Assembly: GCA_964630785.1 (NCBI GenBank)
Contig: CAZVZG010000011.1
Coordinates: 62,001 to 126,000 of the forward strand
Origin: JADLCX01 sp964630785
GTDB taxonomy: Bacteria > Planctomycetota > Phycisphaerae > Phycisphaerales > UBA1924
Direction of reading: 5' to 3'
Length of the DNA: 64,000 bases
The position numbers were made by a program, and so were the translations under genes. Of the stretch, positions 48,341-57,695 are shown piece by piece; within the stretch, counting starts at the first letter, position 1; each line of letters opens with the position of its first letter. The notes beneath the pieces are model-generated. The model had not been told where the DNA came from. It was given only the letters and a program-made list of their open reading frames with translations, and made no database searches.

Positions 48341-49702
48341 TCACCCCTGCCCCATCCCCCGCTCAACGTCATTCGCCGCTTTCGGGATCGCGGCCGTGAG
48401 CACCTCCGGCCCACCCCGAGTAATCAGCACGTCGTCCTCGATCCGCACGCCGAGCCCGCGATCGGCCACGTACACCCCCGGCTCAACGGTGATCACCATG
48501 CCCGGCGCGAGCGGTGCGTCCGGATCGGCGTCGTGCACGTGCAGCCCCAGGTGGTGCGAGGTGCCGTGCGGGAAGTGGTCGCCGTGCCCCGCCGCATCGA
48601 TGATCCCCCGCGCCGCCGCGTCGACCTCGAAAAGGTGCTTCCCCGGGCGGGCCGCGCGGATCGCCGCCGCTTCGGCCGCCAGTACCAGGTCGTACACCCG
48701 CCTTTGCTCGGGAGTGAACCGCCCGCTCACCGGGAACACCCGCGTCACGTCGCACGCGTAACCCGCCACGCGCGCCCCCGCGTCGATAAGCAGCACCTCG
48801 CCCGCGACCAGCGGCCGGTTGTTGCGCTCGTAGTGCAGGACCGTCGAGTTCACGCCCCCGCCCACGATCGATCCGTACGCGGTCCCCTCGGCGCCGTTCT
48901 CGACGAACGCCGCCTCGATCACGCGCTGGACGTCGGACTCGTTCAGGCCGGGCCTGATCGTCCGTGCCGCGGCCGCGAAGCCCGCCGCCGTCGCTTTCGC
49001 GGCCCGACGCATGATCGCGAGCTCAGCCGGGCTCTTGACCGACCGCATCGCGGGGAGCATCGTCGATCGGTCCTCGATGCTCATCCCGGGAACACGCTCG
49101 GCGACCCGCCGGAAGACCGCCAAGTCCGGGCTCACCTCGGCCGTGTGGGGCGAGAGCGGGTGCAGGCACGCCGCACGCTTGATCCTGGCGCACCCCGCGC
49201 CCAGGAACGCCGGAAGCATCGACGTTCGAGCCACGAACGCGAAGCCCGCGGCGGCCCGAAGGCCCGCCGACAAACCGTCGCGGTAACCCTCCCACCGGTC
49301 GGCCTCGGGGTTCAGCGGCCGGAGGAACAACGCGATCCGGCGGTCCGGGTTGGGGTGCGAAGGGTCGAACACCAGCGCCGCCCCCGCCTCGGTCTGGATG
49401 CCCGTGAGGTACAGAAAGTTGAGGTCGGGCCGCCACGGACCGGCGGAGTGCGCCGAAGCGTCTCCCGCGAAGACGAGCCCGACCGCCCCACCGTCGGATC
49501 GCCCGCCCCGTTTCGAGGCCCCCCCCCGCCCCCCCCGCCCCCGCCCCGCGCCGCTGAGCATCTCCAGCACCCGGACCCGGCGACGGGCGTACTCGGCGAG
49601 CGGCACGCCGTCCGGGCGCACGATCGGCGAGGTCGCGGCGGGGGCGGCGGTGATAGATGCGGCGCGGGTGGTGCGGGAGAGGGGACGGGAAGTGGGGCTC
49701 AT
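48341..49702 (-). CDS. Xaa-Pro aminopeptidase (aminopeptidase P family)
   Basis: A 453-residue metallopeptidase that removes an N-terminal residue next to proline. The N-terminal domain opens with 'FLYLTGIQTEAGAALVF'. The pita-bread catalytic domain shows the five metal ligands in order: Asp in 'LLIDAGARVAGYACDVTRVFP' (two Asp), His in 'HGTSHHLGLHVHD', Glu in 'VITVEPGVY' and Glu in 'VRIEDDVL'. An extra Gly/Arg-rich stretch near residues 50-70 is unusual. The start is not certain because the first 35 residues are low-complexity; downstream GTG starts are possible. Confidence 0.93.
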   Translation of the reverse strand: MSPTSRPLSRTTRAASITAAPAATSPIVRPDGVPLAEYARRRVRVLEMLSGAGRGRGGRGGASKRGGRSDGGAVGLVFAGDASAHSAGPWRPDLNFLYLTGIQTEAGAALVFDPSHPNPDRRIALFLRPLNPEADRWEGYRDGLSAGLRAAAGFAFVARTSMLPAFLGAGCARIKRAACLHPLSPHTAEVSPDLAVFRRVAERVPGMSIEDRSTMLPAMRSVKSPAELAIMRRAAKATAAGFAAAARTIRPGLNESDVQRVIEAAFVENGAEGTAYGSIVGGGVNSTVLHYERNNRPLVAGEVLLIDAGARVAGYACDVTRVFPVSGRFTPEQRRVYDLVLAAEAAAIRAARPGKHLFEVDAAARGIIDAAGHGDHFPHGTSHHLGLHVHDADPDAPLAPGMVITVEPGVYVADRGLGVRIEDDVLITRGGPEVLTAAIPKAANDVERGMGQG

Positions 49703-49745
49703 GGCGGTCAGGGTAGCCGATCGCTCGCCGCCTCCCCCTCCGGAT

Positions 49746-50921
49746 TCAAGCCGTTGCCGCCTCCAACCTGACCGTGCGGGCCGTCACGACGATCCTCACG
49801 CCCGCCGTCGTGAACACCCGCGGATCGGTGCAGGCGTCGCGGATCGCCCGAGCCGCCGGAGCCACGGTCCGCCGGCTCAGGCGATCGAGCCCTTCGCTTC
49901 TTTCGGACGGAACCAAAGACGCCAGCACGCCCGGAGCGAAGCGGATCATCTCGCCCAGAACGATCTCGGGCACGGAGCGGAGCGACGCTCGCGTCCACAC
50001 CCGGGCATTCGCCTCCCTCCCTCCCCCCCCCGATCCGACCCGCTCACCGATCGACCACAGCGCGATGGCCCGCGATCGGACCAGTTCCGCCGCGCCGCGC
50101 AGCAGCACCGCCCCGCGTGCGGCCCGCATGCTCGACCCCGGGCGCAGGCGTTCGAGGATCGGCAGCACCTCTCGCCGGATCGCGTTGCGGAGCAGACGAG
50201 TGTCGGCGTTGGTCGCGTCCTCCCGCCAAACCCAGCCCGCCGCTCGGCAGATCGCCTCGGTGTCGGCCCGCGTGCACGCGGGGATCGTGCTCCCGTCGCC
50301 GAGCAAGGGCCGGATGATCTCGATCCTCGCGGATCGCGGGCCGTCGCTGCGAGACACGGCGATGCCCGACATCCCCCGCGGGCCCGCGCCCCGGAGCATC
50401 GCCATGAGCATCGTCTCGATCTGATCGTCCGCGTGGTGCGCCGTCGCGATGAACCGACACCCGTTCTCCGTCGCGAGCCGACGCAGCGCACCGTACCGAG
50501 CACGCCGGGCCCGGGATTCGGCGTTGGTGTCTCCAACCCCGGGAACCGCCCCTCCTCCCCCCGCGACCGCCACCTCAGCCCCGACGAACACCAAGCCCAG
50601 CCGCTCGGCCAGCATCGCCGCCGCGTCGCGGTCGGCCAGCGCCTCGGGCCTTGCCCGCAGGTCGTGGACCACGTGCGCGATCACCAGGTCGTCACTGGCG
50701 GCCGCCAGCGCGATGGCCAGCGCTGAGGAATCCGCCCCACCCGAGCACGCGACGATCGTCCGTTCGCCCCTTCCCGCCCTCCGGCTCGCCACCGGGGTGG
50801 TCAGCGAACGCCACGCCCGGACGATGCGGGCGACCCGGGCGTCCGTCCGGGGCGGTCTGACGAGCGCACCCGCCCCGAGAGGCCGCGGATCGGTCACGGC
50901 AATGGGCGGTTTCGCGGGCAC
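49746..50921 (-). CDS. tilS: tRNA(Ile)-lysidine synthase
   Basis: A 391-residue enzyme that converts the wobble C of tRNA-Ile(CAU) to lysidine, needed to read AUA. The PP-loop 'IVACSGGADSSALAIAL' (near residue 55), the 'AHVVHDLR' His-Asp, and 'FIATAHHADDQIETMLMAMLRG' are the TilS set. The Asn/Arg segment 'DATNADTRLLRNAIRREVLPIL' also fits. No ATG suits; GTG at 50921 (VPAKPP) or at 50885 are the candidates, and I use the longer. It diverges from the DUF6115-like gene. Confidence 0.9.
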   Translation of the reverse strand: MPAKPPIAVTDPRPLGAGALVRPPRTDARVARIVRAWRSLTTPVASRRAGRGERTIVACSGGADSSALAIALAAASDDLVIAHVVHDLRARPEALADRDAAAMLAERLGLVFVGAEVAVAGGGGAVPGVGDTNAESRARRARYGALRRLATENGCRFIATAHHADDQIETMLMAMLRGAGPRGMSGIAVSRSDGPRSARIEIIRPLLGDGSTIPACTRADTEAICRAAGWVWREDATNADTRLLRNAIRREVLPILERLRPGSSMRAARGAVLLRGAAELVRSRAIALWSIGERVGSGGGGREANARVWTRASLRSVPEIVLGEMIRFAPGVLASLVPSERSEGLDRLSRRTVAPAARAIRDACTDPRVFTTAGVRIVVTARTVRLEAATA

Positions 50922-51151
50922 CGGTGATCGTAGTTCCGCCTCGTCCGGCCCCGCGAACAGCCCGCCGCCCGGTACACTCTGCCGAGGCCGAGCGACCGCT
51001 CGGGGCTCGCTGCGGAGACGGAGAGGGTGGGAGGAAAAGGACCAGACCGCGGGAGGCAAGCCCGCTCGCCACCGTGCTCGACACCCTCGCAAACCATCCC
51101 GCCGCCGCGATCGCCGCACCGTTCACGCCCGCGTGCAACGTGACGCTCGCC

Positions 51152-51694
51152 ATGACCGGGCTGGAGATGGGCGCGATCGCGCTGCTCATGCTCGCGCTGC
51201 TCGCGCTCGCGGCCGCACTGCGGAACCTGGCCCGCGAACCCGGCGGGGTCAGGTCCCTCTTCTCCGCCGAACCGAACGAATCAAGCGGTTCGGCGCGTGA
51301 GGCCGCCGAGGAGCTCCGGCTGCTGATCGCCGAGGCCAGGCAACTCTCCGATCAACTCGCGGACCGATTCGACGGGCGGGCCGAAGAACTGGCCGGGCTC
51401 CTGCGGGAGGCCGACGCCCGGATCGCACGCCTGGAGAGCGCCCCGCACCCCGCCCACGCGCCGACCCGATCGCCGGGCCAGGAGCCGTCGGCGATCGCGG
51501 AGGGCTCAGGACCAGGCCGACAGGCACGAGCGGTCAACGTCGTCGAACCCTCGATGATCGTCCACGCCGGCGACCCGATGGCCGGCGAGATCTACCGGCT
51601 TTCCGACGAGGGTCTCCCGCCCGTAGAGATCGCCACCCGACTCGGCCAGCACACCGGCAAGGTCGAACTGATCCTCGCCCTGCGCCGGGGCTGA
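51152..51694 (+). CDS. DUF6115-like membrane protein with C-terminal HTH-type motif
   Basis: A 180-residue protein. One N-terminal helix ('MGAIALLMLALLALAAALRNL', about 5-25) anchors it. A coiled coil follows ('EAAEELRLLIAEARQLSDQL', about 50-90), then a linker and a C-terminal segment 'GEIYRLSDEGLPPVEIATRLGQHTGKVELILALR', seen in DUF6115-type proteins and looking like a helix-turn-helix (only part quoted as a landmark). Function unknown. The ATG at 51152 is used; a GTG at 51074 would put 26 residues before the helix. Eight bases from the convergent agmatinase gene. Confidence 0.75.
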   Translation: MTGLEMGAIALLMLALLALAAALRNLAREPGGVRSLFSAEPNESSGSAREAAEELRLLIAEARQLSDQLADRFDGRAEELAGLLREADARIARLESAPHPAHAPTRSPGQEPSAIAEGSGPGRQARAVNVVEPSMIVHAGDPMAGEIYRLSDEGLPPVEIATRLGQHTGKVELILALRRG

Positions 51695-51701
51695 GGGCGA
51701 G

Positions 51702-52712
51702 TCACTCGCGCCTGCGCTTCTGGCCCTTCACGCCCCGCCGCGCGGCGTCCATCGCCAGCACCTCGAACGCGACGTGGGCGGCCAGCAGCGAGGTGATGCC
51801 CTGCGGATCACGGTCGGGCAGAACCTCGACCACGTCCGCCCCCACGATGTTTACGCCCGCGAACAGCCGCAGCGCGGCGAGAGCTTCGGCCGAAGTAAAC
51901 CCCCCCACGCTCGGCGTGCCCGTGCCCGGCGCGAACGCCGGATCGACGCAGTCGATGTCGAACGTGAGGTACGCGGGCGCGCCGTCGAGCGCCCGCACGA
52001 AATCCGCGGCCGCGGCCTTCCCTTTGGCCTGAAACTCCGCGGGGCTCATCACCCGCACGCCGCTCTGCTTGGCGAACTTCAGGTCCTCTTGGCTGTTCAG
52101 CGGGCCCTTGACGCCGATCGAGATCATGCGACGGGGATCGATCAGCCCCTCCTCGATGCACCGCCTGAACACCGAGGCGTGCCCCCACCGCTCTCCCCAG
52201 ACCGAGTCGATCGTGTCGAGGTGGCTGTCGAAATGCACGAGCGCCAACCCGCCCCCCTTCCCTTGCGACCGGCCCTGCCGTCGCCACGCGGCGCGGACGT
52301 TCGCGTACGCGATCGTGTGGTCGCCGCCCAGGGCCAGCAACCGGGTCTGTGCGGGCTTGCCGCCGCCGTCAACGGCCTCGGCGAACTCGGCCGCGGCCTG
52401 GGCGTTCTGCTCGCACGAGTACGGCGATACCGGGGCATCGCCGCCGTCGGCCAGACTGAGCGCATCGCACACGTCCACGCCGTGATCGATCGAGTAGCGT
52501 TTGAGGTACTGCGATTCGGCCCGGATCGCCCGCGGCCCGAACCTGGCGCCCGGGCGGTACGTCACCCCGCCGTCGAACGGCACGCCGTAAACGACCCAAT
52601 CCACCGGCCTGGCGTCGGGCCCGACATCCTGCAGGCGCGGGTAGCGGGCGAACGTGGCGACGCCCGAGAAGCGCGGCGAGCGGCGTGCGTCGGGAAGAAC
52701 GGTCTTGCTCAT
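51702..52712 (-). CDS. speB: agmatinase / arginase-family ureohydrolase
   Basis: A 336-residue binuclear manganese hydrolase. The metal motifs are complete: 'LALGGDHTIA', 'VHFDSHLDTID' and 'TFDIDCVDPAFAPGTGTP'. The last wording is that of agmatinase and related guanidino-acid hydrolases, not arginase proper, so agmatine to putrescine and urea is the best guess; guanidinopropionase-like activity is possible. The N-terminus matches the family ('YPRLQDVGPDARPVDWVVYGVPFDGG' in order). Start 52712 is chosen over the longer 52763 since the extra part is Pro/His-rich. Confidence 0.88.
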   Translation of the reverse strand: MSKTVLPDARRSPRFSGVATFARYPRLQDVGPDARPVDWVVYGVPFDGGVTYRPGARFGPRAIRAESQYLKRYSIDHGVDVCDALSLADGGDAPVSPYSCEQNAQAAAEFAEAVDGGGKPAQTRLLALGGDHTIAYANVRAAWRRQGRSQGKGGGLALVHFDSHLDTIDSVWGERWGHASVFRRCIEEGLIDPRRMISIGVKGPLNSQEDLKFAKQSGVRVMSPAEFQAKGKAAAADFVRALDGAPAYLTFDIDCVDPAFAPGTGTPSVGGFTSAEALAALRLFAGVNIVGADVVEVLPDRDPQGITSLLAAHVAFEVLAMDAARRGVKGQKRRRE

Positions 52713-52763
52713 CGGCGGAGAGTGTACCGGAACCGGGTGAGTTGAAGGGCGGGGCGCAATCAC

Positions 52764-54026
52764 TCACCGGTCGCGCCCGGCCATCGCGGGGGCCGCGCGG
52801 TGCGCCGTCGTGAGCTGGGCGGGGTCGTAGGGCGTCTGGTCGAACTCGAACGACGGGCGGGCGAAGCGCTTGGCGCGGCGCAAGCCCACGCCCACGATCA
52901 GACCCGTCATCACCCACACCGTCAACATGCTCGACCCGCCGTAACTGACGAACGGCAGCGTGAGCCCGATGATCGGCAGCATCCCGATGGTCATGCACAC
53001 GTTGATGAGCGTCTGGGCCAGGATGAACGCGGAGAACCCCACAACCAGCAGCCGACCGAAAGCGTCCTGGCACATCGCGGCCGTGAGGTAGGCCCCGGTG
53101 AACCACACGACGTACAGCAGCAGCACCAGCACCCCGCCCGCAAAGCCGAAACGGTTCATGATCACCGCGAAGATCATGTCGTTGTGCCGCTCGGGCAGCT
53201 TGTTGAAACGGATCAGCGCCCGTGACCGGGCGTCCACGACGCCGTTCATCTCGCCGGCCCCCGCCAGCCGCTGTGCGGTCAGCGATTGGTAGTTGATATC
53301 GTCGGCGCCCGCGAGCGGGTCCTGCACCATGTGGATGAGGCCGATGATCCGGGCCTTCTGGTGCGGCTGGAGCAGCGGGAACGCCGCCGGCGCCGCGAGC
53401 ACGGCCACGAGCACGACGATCGACAGGTGTTTGAGCCGCGCGCCGGCCGCGATGAGCATCGCGAACACCGCGGGCGCAAAGAGCAAGGCCGTGCCCAGGT
53501 CGGGCTGGAGCGTGATCAGCGCGACCGGGACGAACGTGATGATCGCGGGCGGGATCAGACCGAGGATGGTCCGGTGGTTCTCACGGAACCGCAGGTACTC
53601 GGCCATAACCAGCACGTACGCGATCTTGGCCAGTTCCGCGGGCTGAAGATCGACCGGCCCCAGGTCGATCCAGGCCCGGGCGCCGTTGCGCGGCGTCACG
53701 ATCGACGCCGGCACGAACGGGACCAGCAAGAACACCAGCAGCGCCAGCACCACGGCCATCAGCGGCCACGCAAAGACCCGGACGAATCGGTAGTGCGGCA
53801 CGGCCACAGCCAGCGCACCGAACAGGCCCACCCCCAGGAAGATCGTCTGCTTGAGCACCACGCCGCTCATGGTGATCAGGCCGGCGTCCGACGGATCGGC
53901 GTAGCCCAGATCGATCGAGTAGATCCCCAGCGCGGACAGCGCCAGCGCCGCCAGCACGCTCAGCCACGCCCCCGTGAGCGGGCTGAAGTCGTTCCCGACG
54001 AGCCTCTTGAGCAGCGACCGGCGCAT
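52764..54026 (-). CDS. rodA: rod-shape-determining peptidoglycan polymerase RodA
   Basis: A 420-residue SEDS-family glycosyltransferase with about ten membrane helices. Family motifs: 'NGARAWIDLGPVDLQPAELAKIA' (with the SEDS-conserved 'QPAELAK'), 'ITLQPDLGTALLF' (catalytic-loop D in 'QPDLG'), 'PERHNDMIFAVIMNRFGF' and 'GLTLPFVSYGGSSML'. It polymerises lipid II with the PBP2 encoded just upstream (two-base gap), driving sidewall growth. An insert ('HMVQDPLAGADDINYQ') occurs in the large loop. The C-terminal tail is cytosolic. Confidence 0.95.
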   Translation of the reverse strand: MRRSLLKRLVGNDFSPLTGAWLSVLAALALSALGIYSIDLGYADPSDAGLITMSGVVLKQTIFLGVGLFGALAVAVPHYRFVRVFAWPLMAVVLALLVFLLVPFVPASIVTPRNGARAWIDLGPVDLQPAELAKIAYVLVMAEYLRFRENHRTILGLIPPAIITFVPVALITLQPDLGTALLFAPAVFAMLIAAGARLKHLSIVVLVAVLAAPAAFPLLQPHQKARIIGLIHMVQDPLAGADDINYQSLTAQRLAGAGEMNGVVDARSRALIRFNKLPERHNDMIFAVIMNRFGFAGGVLVLLLYVVWFTGAYLTAAMCQDAFGRLLVVGFSAFILAQTLINVCMTIGMLPIIGLTLPFVSYGGSSMLTVWVMTGLIVGVGLRRAKRFARPSFEFDQTPYDPAQLTTAHRAAPAMAGRDR

Positions 54027-54028
54027 GG

Positions 54029-56581
54029 CTATCGCGACTCCCCCCGCCCTTCACGCCCGGACATCGCGTCCGCGGCCGCGTGCTCGCCGTCGCCTTTGCC
54101 CGCGTCTGGCAGGTAGCCCTCGGCCACCAGCGCCCGCACAACCTGATTGGCCACGGGGCCCGCCACCCGCCCGCCCGACCCGCCGTGTTCGATGACCACC
54201 GAGACCGCGTATTTGGGCTGATCCCCTACGCCCGCGAGGAACACGCACCAGGCGTGGTCGGCGTCGTGCTCGACCTTCCTTCGCTCGGCCCCCGCTCCGG
54301 CGCCATCGTCCGAGACAAACTCATACCACGGTGGCGCATCGGCCGTGCCCGACTTGGCCCAGATCGAGACGCCGGGCGTGTTGAACGTCCGCTCGCGACG
54401 CGTGCTGCCGTCGGGCATGGTGAACGAGACTTCGTGCGTGGTGCCGTGCGCCTCGTTGGCCGATCGGCGGAGCCCTTCGAGAGCCAGGTTCACGGCCGCA
54501 CGCCCGATGCCCAGATCGGTCCGCTTCTGGGGCGAGTCCCGACGAAGGCGTGGCGTGAGCTTGATACCACCGCGGGCGATGGTGGCGTACGCGTCGGCGG
54601 CGTGCATGGGCGTCCACGTGATCGGCCCCTGTCCGATGCCCATGAGCACGGCCTCGCCGGGCGTGATGTCAGAGCGGCCGAAGGGCGTGAGCGAGCCCGC
54701 GTATTCGTGCAGCAGCGTTCGCTGGCCGAGGATCGCCTCGGCCCTGGTCCGGAACTCTTCGTCGGACTCGCCCGGGAGCCGGGCAATCTCCGGCGGTGTG
54801 CCGAAGAGCTGCCATCGCTCGGCTTCAGGCCCGACCCCGAATCGCGTGTACCAGTTCGTCACACCCATCGGCCCGAGCCGACGGCCCATCTCGAAGAAGA
54901 AGATGTTGCACGAGACCTGGATCGCCTCCGCGCCGGTGAGCCCATCGGGAAACTGGCTGTCGTGCGTCGCGCGGTTGTGCGACATCTTGTAGATCCAGCA
55001 CCGGTAGATGTTGGGCTTGTCGGGGTAAAACGCGCCGGTGCAGTGGATGCGTTCATCCACGCCCAGTTTACCCGCCGTGATCGCCGAACACAGCATCACC
55101 GGCTTGACGATCGACCCCGGCGGGTACGCCTTGTCGATCGCGCGGTCGAGGTACGGCATCCGCACCTGATCGCCGAACACCGACTCGGGCCGCGTCTCCA
55201 GCGTGTGGTGCGAGAACGACGGCATCGAGACCATCGCCAGCACGTCGCCGCTGGCGACGTCGATCACCACGACCGAGCCGTCCAGCGGCGTGGCCAACGG
55301 CAGGTCTGTCGGCGACGGTTCGGCCAGTTGCGTCACGCTGCGGTGCCAGGGCTGCACGATCGTCAGGCCGAGCGAGGGATCGAACAGCGCCTGGACCCTC
55401 GCCTGCAACGCGGCGTCGATCGTCAGATTCACGTCTTTGCCCGGTTCGGGCTCGACGCGGTCCACGGCTTCGGTGTCCAGGTGCAGCGTGCGCACGCCGC
55501 GCAGGCCGCGGAGGACGTCCTCCGCCCCCTGCTCGATCCCGCCCTGCCCCACCGTGTCGCCCGGGCGATAGTGCCCGCGGTCCAGCGTGCCGTCGGGCTT
55601 GAGCCGCGGCCGGCGCAGCATGTCCTCGTCGTACAACTTCGAGCGCATCCAGCCGATCACGTGCGTCGCGACCCCGTCGATGCGGACCGTGGCCTTCTTA
55701 TCCTGCTTGAGGGGGCCGGGAAAACTCGACAGGTCCACGTCCAGTTCCGCGACATCGAACGGGTATTCCCTCTTGCCCGAGTCGATGACTTCCACTCCGG
55801 GCATGAGCGCGACGGCCGCGGGGTCCTGCTTCTTGCGGTTGCGGTCCTCGGCGATGAGCCGCGCGAACTCGAAGCCGACGGATTCGGGCACGCCCTTGAG
55901 CAGCACGTGCGCCGTGGTCTGCTCGCGGATCGGCCGGCGAACATCCGCCGTCGCCACGTCCACGCTCTGCTCCTCGCCCTTGCCCAGCCGCTCTTCCAGC
56001 CGTCGTTCGCGGCTCCGACGCTTGCGCTCCGTCACGGTCAGGGCGAGATCCTGCACCTGCCGGCGCACCTCCAGCCGCCGCTCGTCCAGATCGGCGCGGC
56101 TGATCCCCGCGAGGCTGCTGAACCGCGTCCACATCGCCTCCATCTGCGAGTCGAACGATGCCTGCGCCTGCTGAATCAGCACGTCGCGCCGGTCGGGGCT
56201 CAGTTGGGCCCACTCGGACCTGTGCAGCTTTCTGGCCCGAATCGCGGCCTGGGTGTAGGCCCACTGCCCTGTGATCACCGGGTAATCCACCGCGATGTCG
56301 AAGCACGGCCGGTCCATCGCCAGCACGCGCCCCTTGCGGTCGAAGATCCGCCCCCGCGTAGTCTCCAGCCAGCGCTCGCTGACCAGCCGCTTCTCGGCCT
56401 CCACGCGCAGGTCGTCGCCCTTGACCACGCTCAGCCGGGCCATCTGCGCCAGCGGCATGGCCAGACCGACCATGCCCAGCGCCCCCAAGAGCAACAGGCG
56501 TCGCTGGAACATGCTCGGGATGAGGCGGCTCAGTTTGGACAAGCGGACCGGGCTCCGGACACGCGCAGAACGATCTCGCAA
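54029..56581 (-). CDS. mrdA: penicillin-binding protein 2 (transpeptidase)
   Basis: An 850-residue class B PBP, larger than the usual 630 or so. One N-terminal membrane helix ('RRLLLLGALGMVGLAMPLAQM', about 27-47); pedestal domain about 60-420 with 'ETTRGRIFDRKGRVLA'; then the transpeptidase with the nucleophile in 'AYPPGSIVKPVML' (near 487), the 'VSCNIFFFEMG' SxN motif (near 560) and 'WAKSGTADAP' (near 742). A long charged insert near residues 180-250 ('ERKRRSRERRLEERLGKGEEQ') and an inserted domain explain the size. The ATG at 56581 is used; 56512 (MFQRRLLL) is also possible. It is paired with rodA; no mreC/mreD upstream. Confidence 0.93.
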   Translation of the reverse strand: MRDRSARVRSPVRLSKLSRLIPSMFQRRLLLLGALGMVGLAMPLAQMARLSVVKGDDLRVEAEKRLVSERWLETTRGRIFDRKGRVLAMDRPCFDIAVDYPVITGQWAYTQAAIRARKLHRSEWAQLSPDRRDVLIQQAQASFDSQMEAMWTRFSSLAGISRADLDERRLEVRRQVQDLALTVTERKRRSRERRLEERLGKGEEQSVDVATADVRRPIREQTTAHVLLKGVPESVGFEFARLIAEDRNRKKQDPAAVALMPGVEVIDSGKREYPFDVAELDVDLSSFPGPLKQDKKATVRIDGVATHVIGWMRSKLYDEDMLRRPRLKPDGTLDRGHYRPGDTVGQGGIEQGAEDVLRGLRGVRTLHLDTEAVDRVEPEPGKDVNLTIDAALQARVQALFDPSLGLTIVQPWHRSVTQLAEPSPTDLPLATPLDGSVVVIDVASGDVLAMVSMPSFSHHTLETRPESVFGDQVRMPYLDRAIDKAYPPGSIVKPVMLCSAITAGKLGVDERIHCTGAFYPDKPNIYRCWIYKMSHNRATHDSQFPDGLTGAEAIQVSCNIFFFEMGRRLGPMGVTNWYTRFGVGPEAERWQLFGTPPEIARLPGESDEEFRTRAEAILGQRTLLHEYAGSLTPFGRSDITPGEAVLMGIGQGPITWTPMHAADAYATIARGGIKLTPRLRRDSPQKRTDLGIGRAAVNLALEGLRRSANEAHGTTHEVSFTMPDGSTRRERTFNTPGVSIWAKSGTADAPPWYEFVSDDGAGAGAERRKVEHDADHAWCVFLAGVGDQPKYAVSVVIEHGGSGGRVAGPVANQVVRALVAEGYLPDAGKGDGEHAAADAMSGREGRGESR

Positions 56582-56650
56582 CGTCGTGCACTGTAGTTAT
56601 CGGATGGTCGCCGCGATCGCTGGAGACTCGATCGCGGCTGCCTGCGCGGA

Positions 56651-57595
56651 TCAGTCGTCACGCCGCCGGGCCGCTTCGGTCGGCATGAGCCCCAGCGAGT
56701 CCTTTACCCCGAGATTCAGATAGATCTCCCGGGTCGCCGTCGAACGGTTGAGCGTGTAGAAGTGGATTCCCCGCACGTCGTGGTCCAGTAGATCACGGCA
56801 CTGTTCGGTCGCCCAGTGGATGCCCACGCGCCGTACGGCTTCGGGGTCGCCGTTGGTCCGGTTCACCGCCCGGATGAGCGCCGCCGGGAACCGCGTGCCC
56901 TGCGCCATGTCCGCCATCCGGTTCATCCCGGCCAGGGAGGTGATGGGCATGATCCCGGCGATGACCGGCACCTTGATCCCCGCCAGCACGCACCGGTCGC
57001 GGAAGTCGTAGAAATCGCGGTTGTCGAAGAACAACTGCGTGCAGATGTAGTCCGCGCCAGCCTCGACCTTGGCCTTGAGATAGTCCATCTCCCGGACGCG
57101 ATTCGGGGTGGCGGGATGCCCCTCCGGATAGCCCGCCACGCCCACGCCAAACCCCCGCTTGTCGGCGTGGGCCCCGCTGTCGTTGAATACACGGATGTAC
57201 CGCACCAGGTCCGCGGCGTACCGGAAAGCGTCCCGGGAGCGGTCCAGCGGCCCGGCGGACTGGGGCGAGTCGCCTCCCAGAGCGATGATGTTCGAGATAC
57301 CCGCCCGCCCATACCGGAGCAGGATCTCGTGGATCTCCGCCTTCGTGTGACCAACGCAGGTCAGGTGAGGGAACGGGTCAAGCCCGCCCCGGCCCTTGAG
57401 CCGCAGCACCAGATCGTGGGTCAGGTCGCGCGTCGAGCCCCCCGCGCCGTACGTGATCGAGACGAACGAAGGCTTGAGCGTCTCGAGCTCGCTGATCGCG
57501 GAAAACAACGACTCCGCGGCCTCGAGTGTCTTGGGCGGAAAAAACTCGAACGAAAAAGTCGTCCGCTGCTTCTCGATCAACTCGCGGAAATGCAC
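56651..57595 (-). CDS. metF: methylenetetrahydrofolate reductase
   Basis: A 314-residue FAD enzyme that makes 5-methyl-THF for methionine synthesis. Family segments are 'FSFEFFPPKTLEAAESLF' (catalytic Glu), 'FVSITYGAGGSTRD', 'HLTCVGHTKAEI', 'NIIALGGDSPQ', 'YICTQLFFDNRDFYDF' and 'PVIAGIMPITS'. Length is usual. It is transcribed from an AT-rich region with a clear TATACT -10 and a palindrome (57651-57684). Nearby are cystathionine beta-synthase and gamma-lyase genes, so sulfur amino acid metabolism is concentrated here. Confidence 0.96.
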   Translation of the reverse strand: MHFRELIEKQRTTFSFEFFPPKTLEAAESLFSAISELETLKPSFVSITYGAGGSTRDLTHDLVLRLKGRGGLDPFPHLTCVGHTKAEIHEILLRYGRAGISNIIALGGDSPQSAGPLDRSRDAFRYAADLVRYIRVFNDSGAHADKRGFGVGVAGYPEGHPATPNRVREMDYLKAKVEAGADYICTQLFFDNRDFYDFRDRCVLAGIKVPVIAGIMPITSLAGMNRMADMAQGTRFPAALIRAVNRTNGDPEAVRRVGIHWATEQCRDLLDHDVRGIHFYTLNRSTATREIYLNLGVKDSLGLMPTEAARRRDD

Positions 57596-57650
57596 CCGGC
57601 GTGTCTCCTGGGCCCTCGGTCGGCCGTTCGAGCCTGGAACCTGATTGCCG

Positions 57651-57684
57651 AGTATATATCGCTATATCCGGATAAATGGATAAA
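57651..57684 (-). promoter_or_regulatory. AT-rich promoter/operator of metF
   Basis: On the minus strand TATACT at 57656-57651 suits a -10 box, giving a leader of about 50 bases. Upstream lie the perfect palindrome TATCCGGATA (57665-57674) and, on the plus strand, the direct repeat GGATAAA-T-GGATAAA (57670-57684). The pattern is that of a repressor site overlapping the promoter, such as an ArsR-type methionine-cycle regulator; this last step is a guess. Confidence 0.5.
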
Positions 57685-57695
57685 AATCCAACCCG

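Noticed and set aside
54080..56596. An 838-residue open frame on the plus strand
   Set aside because: Antisense shadow of the PBP2 gene, whose own motifs are intact.
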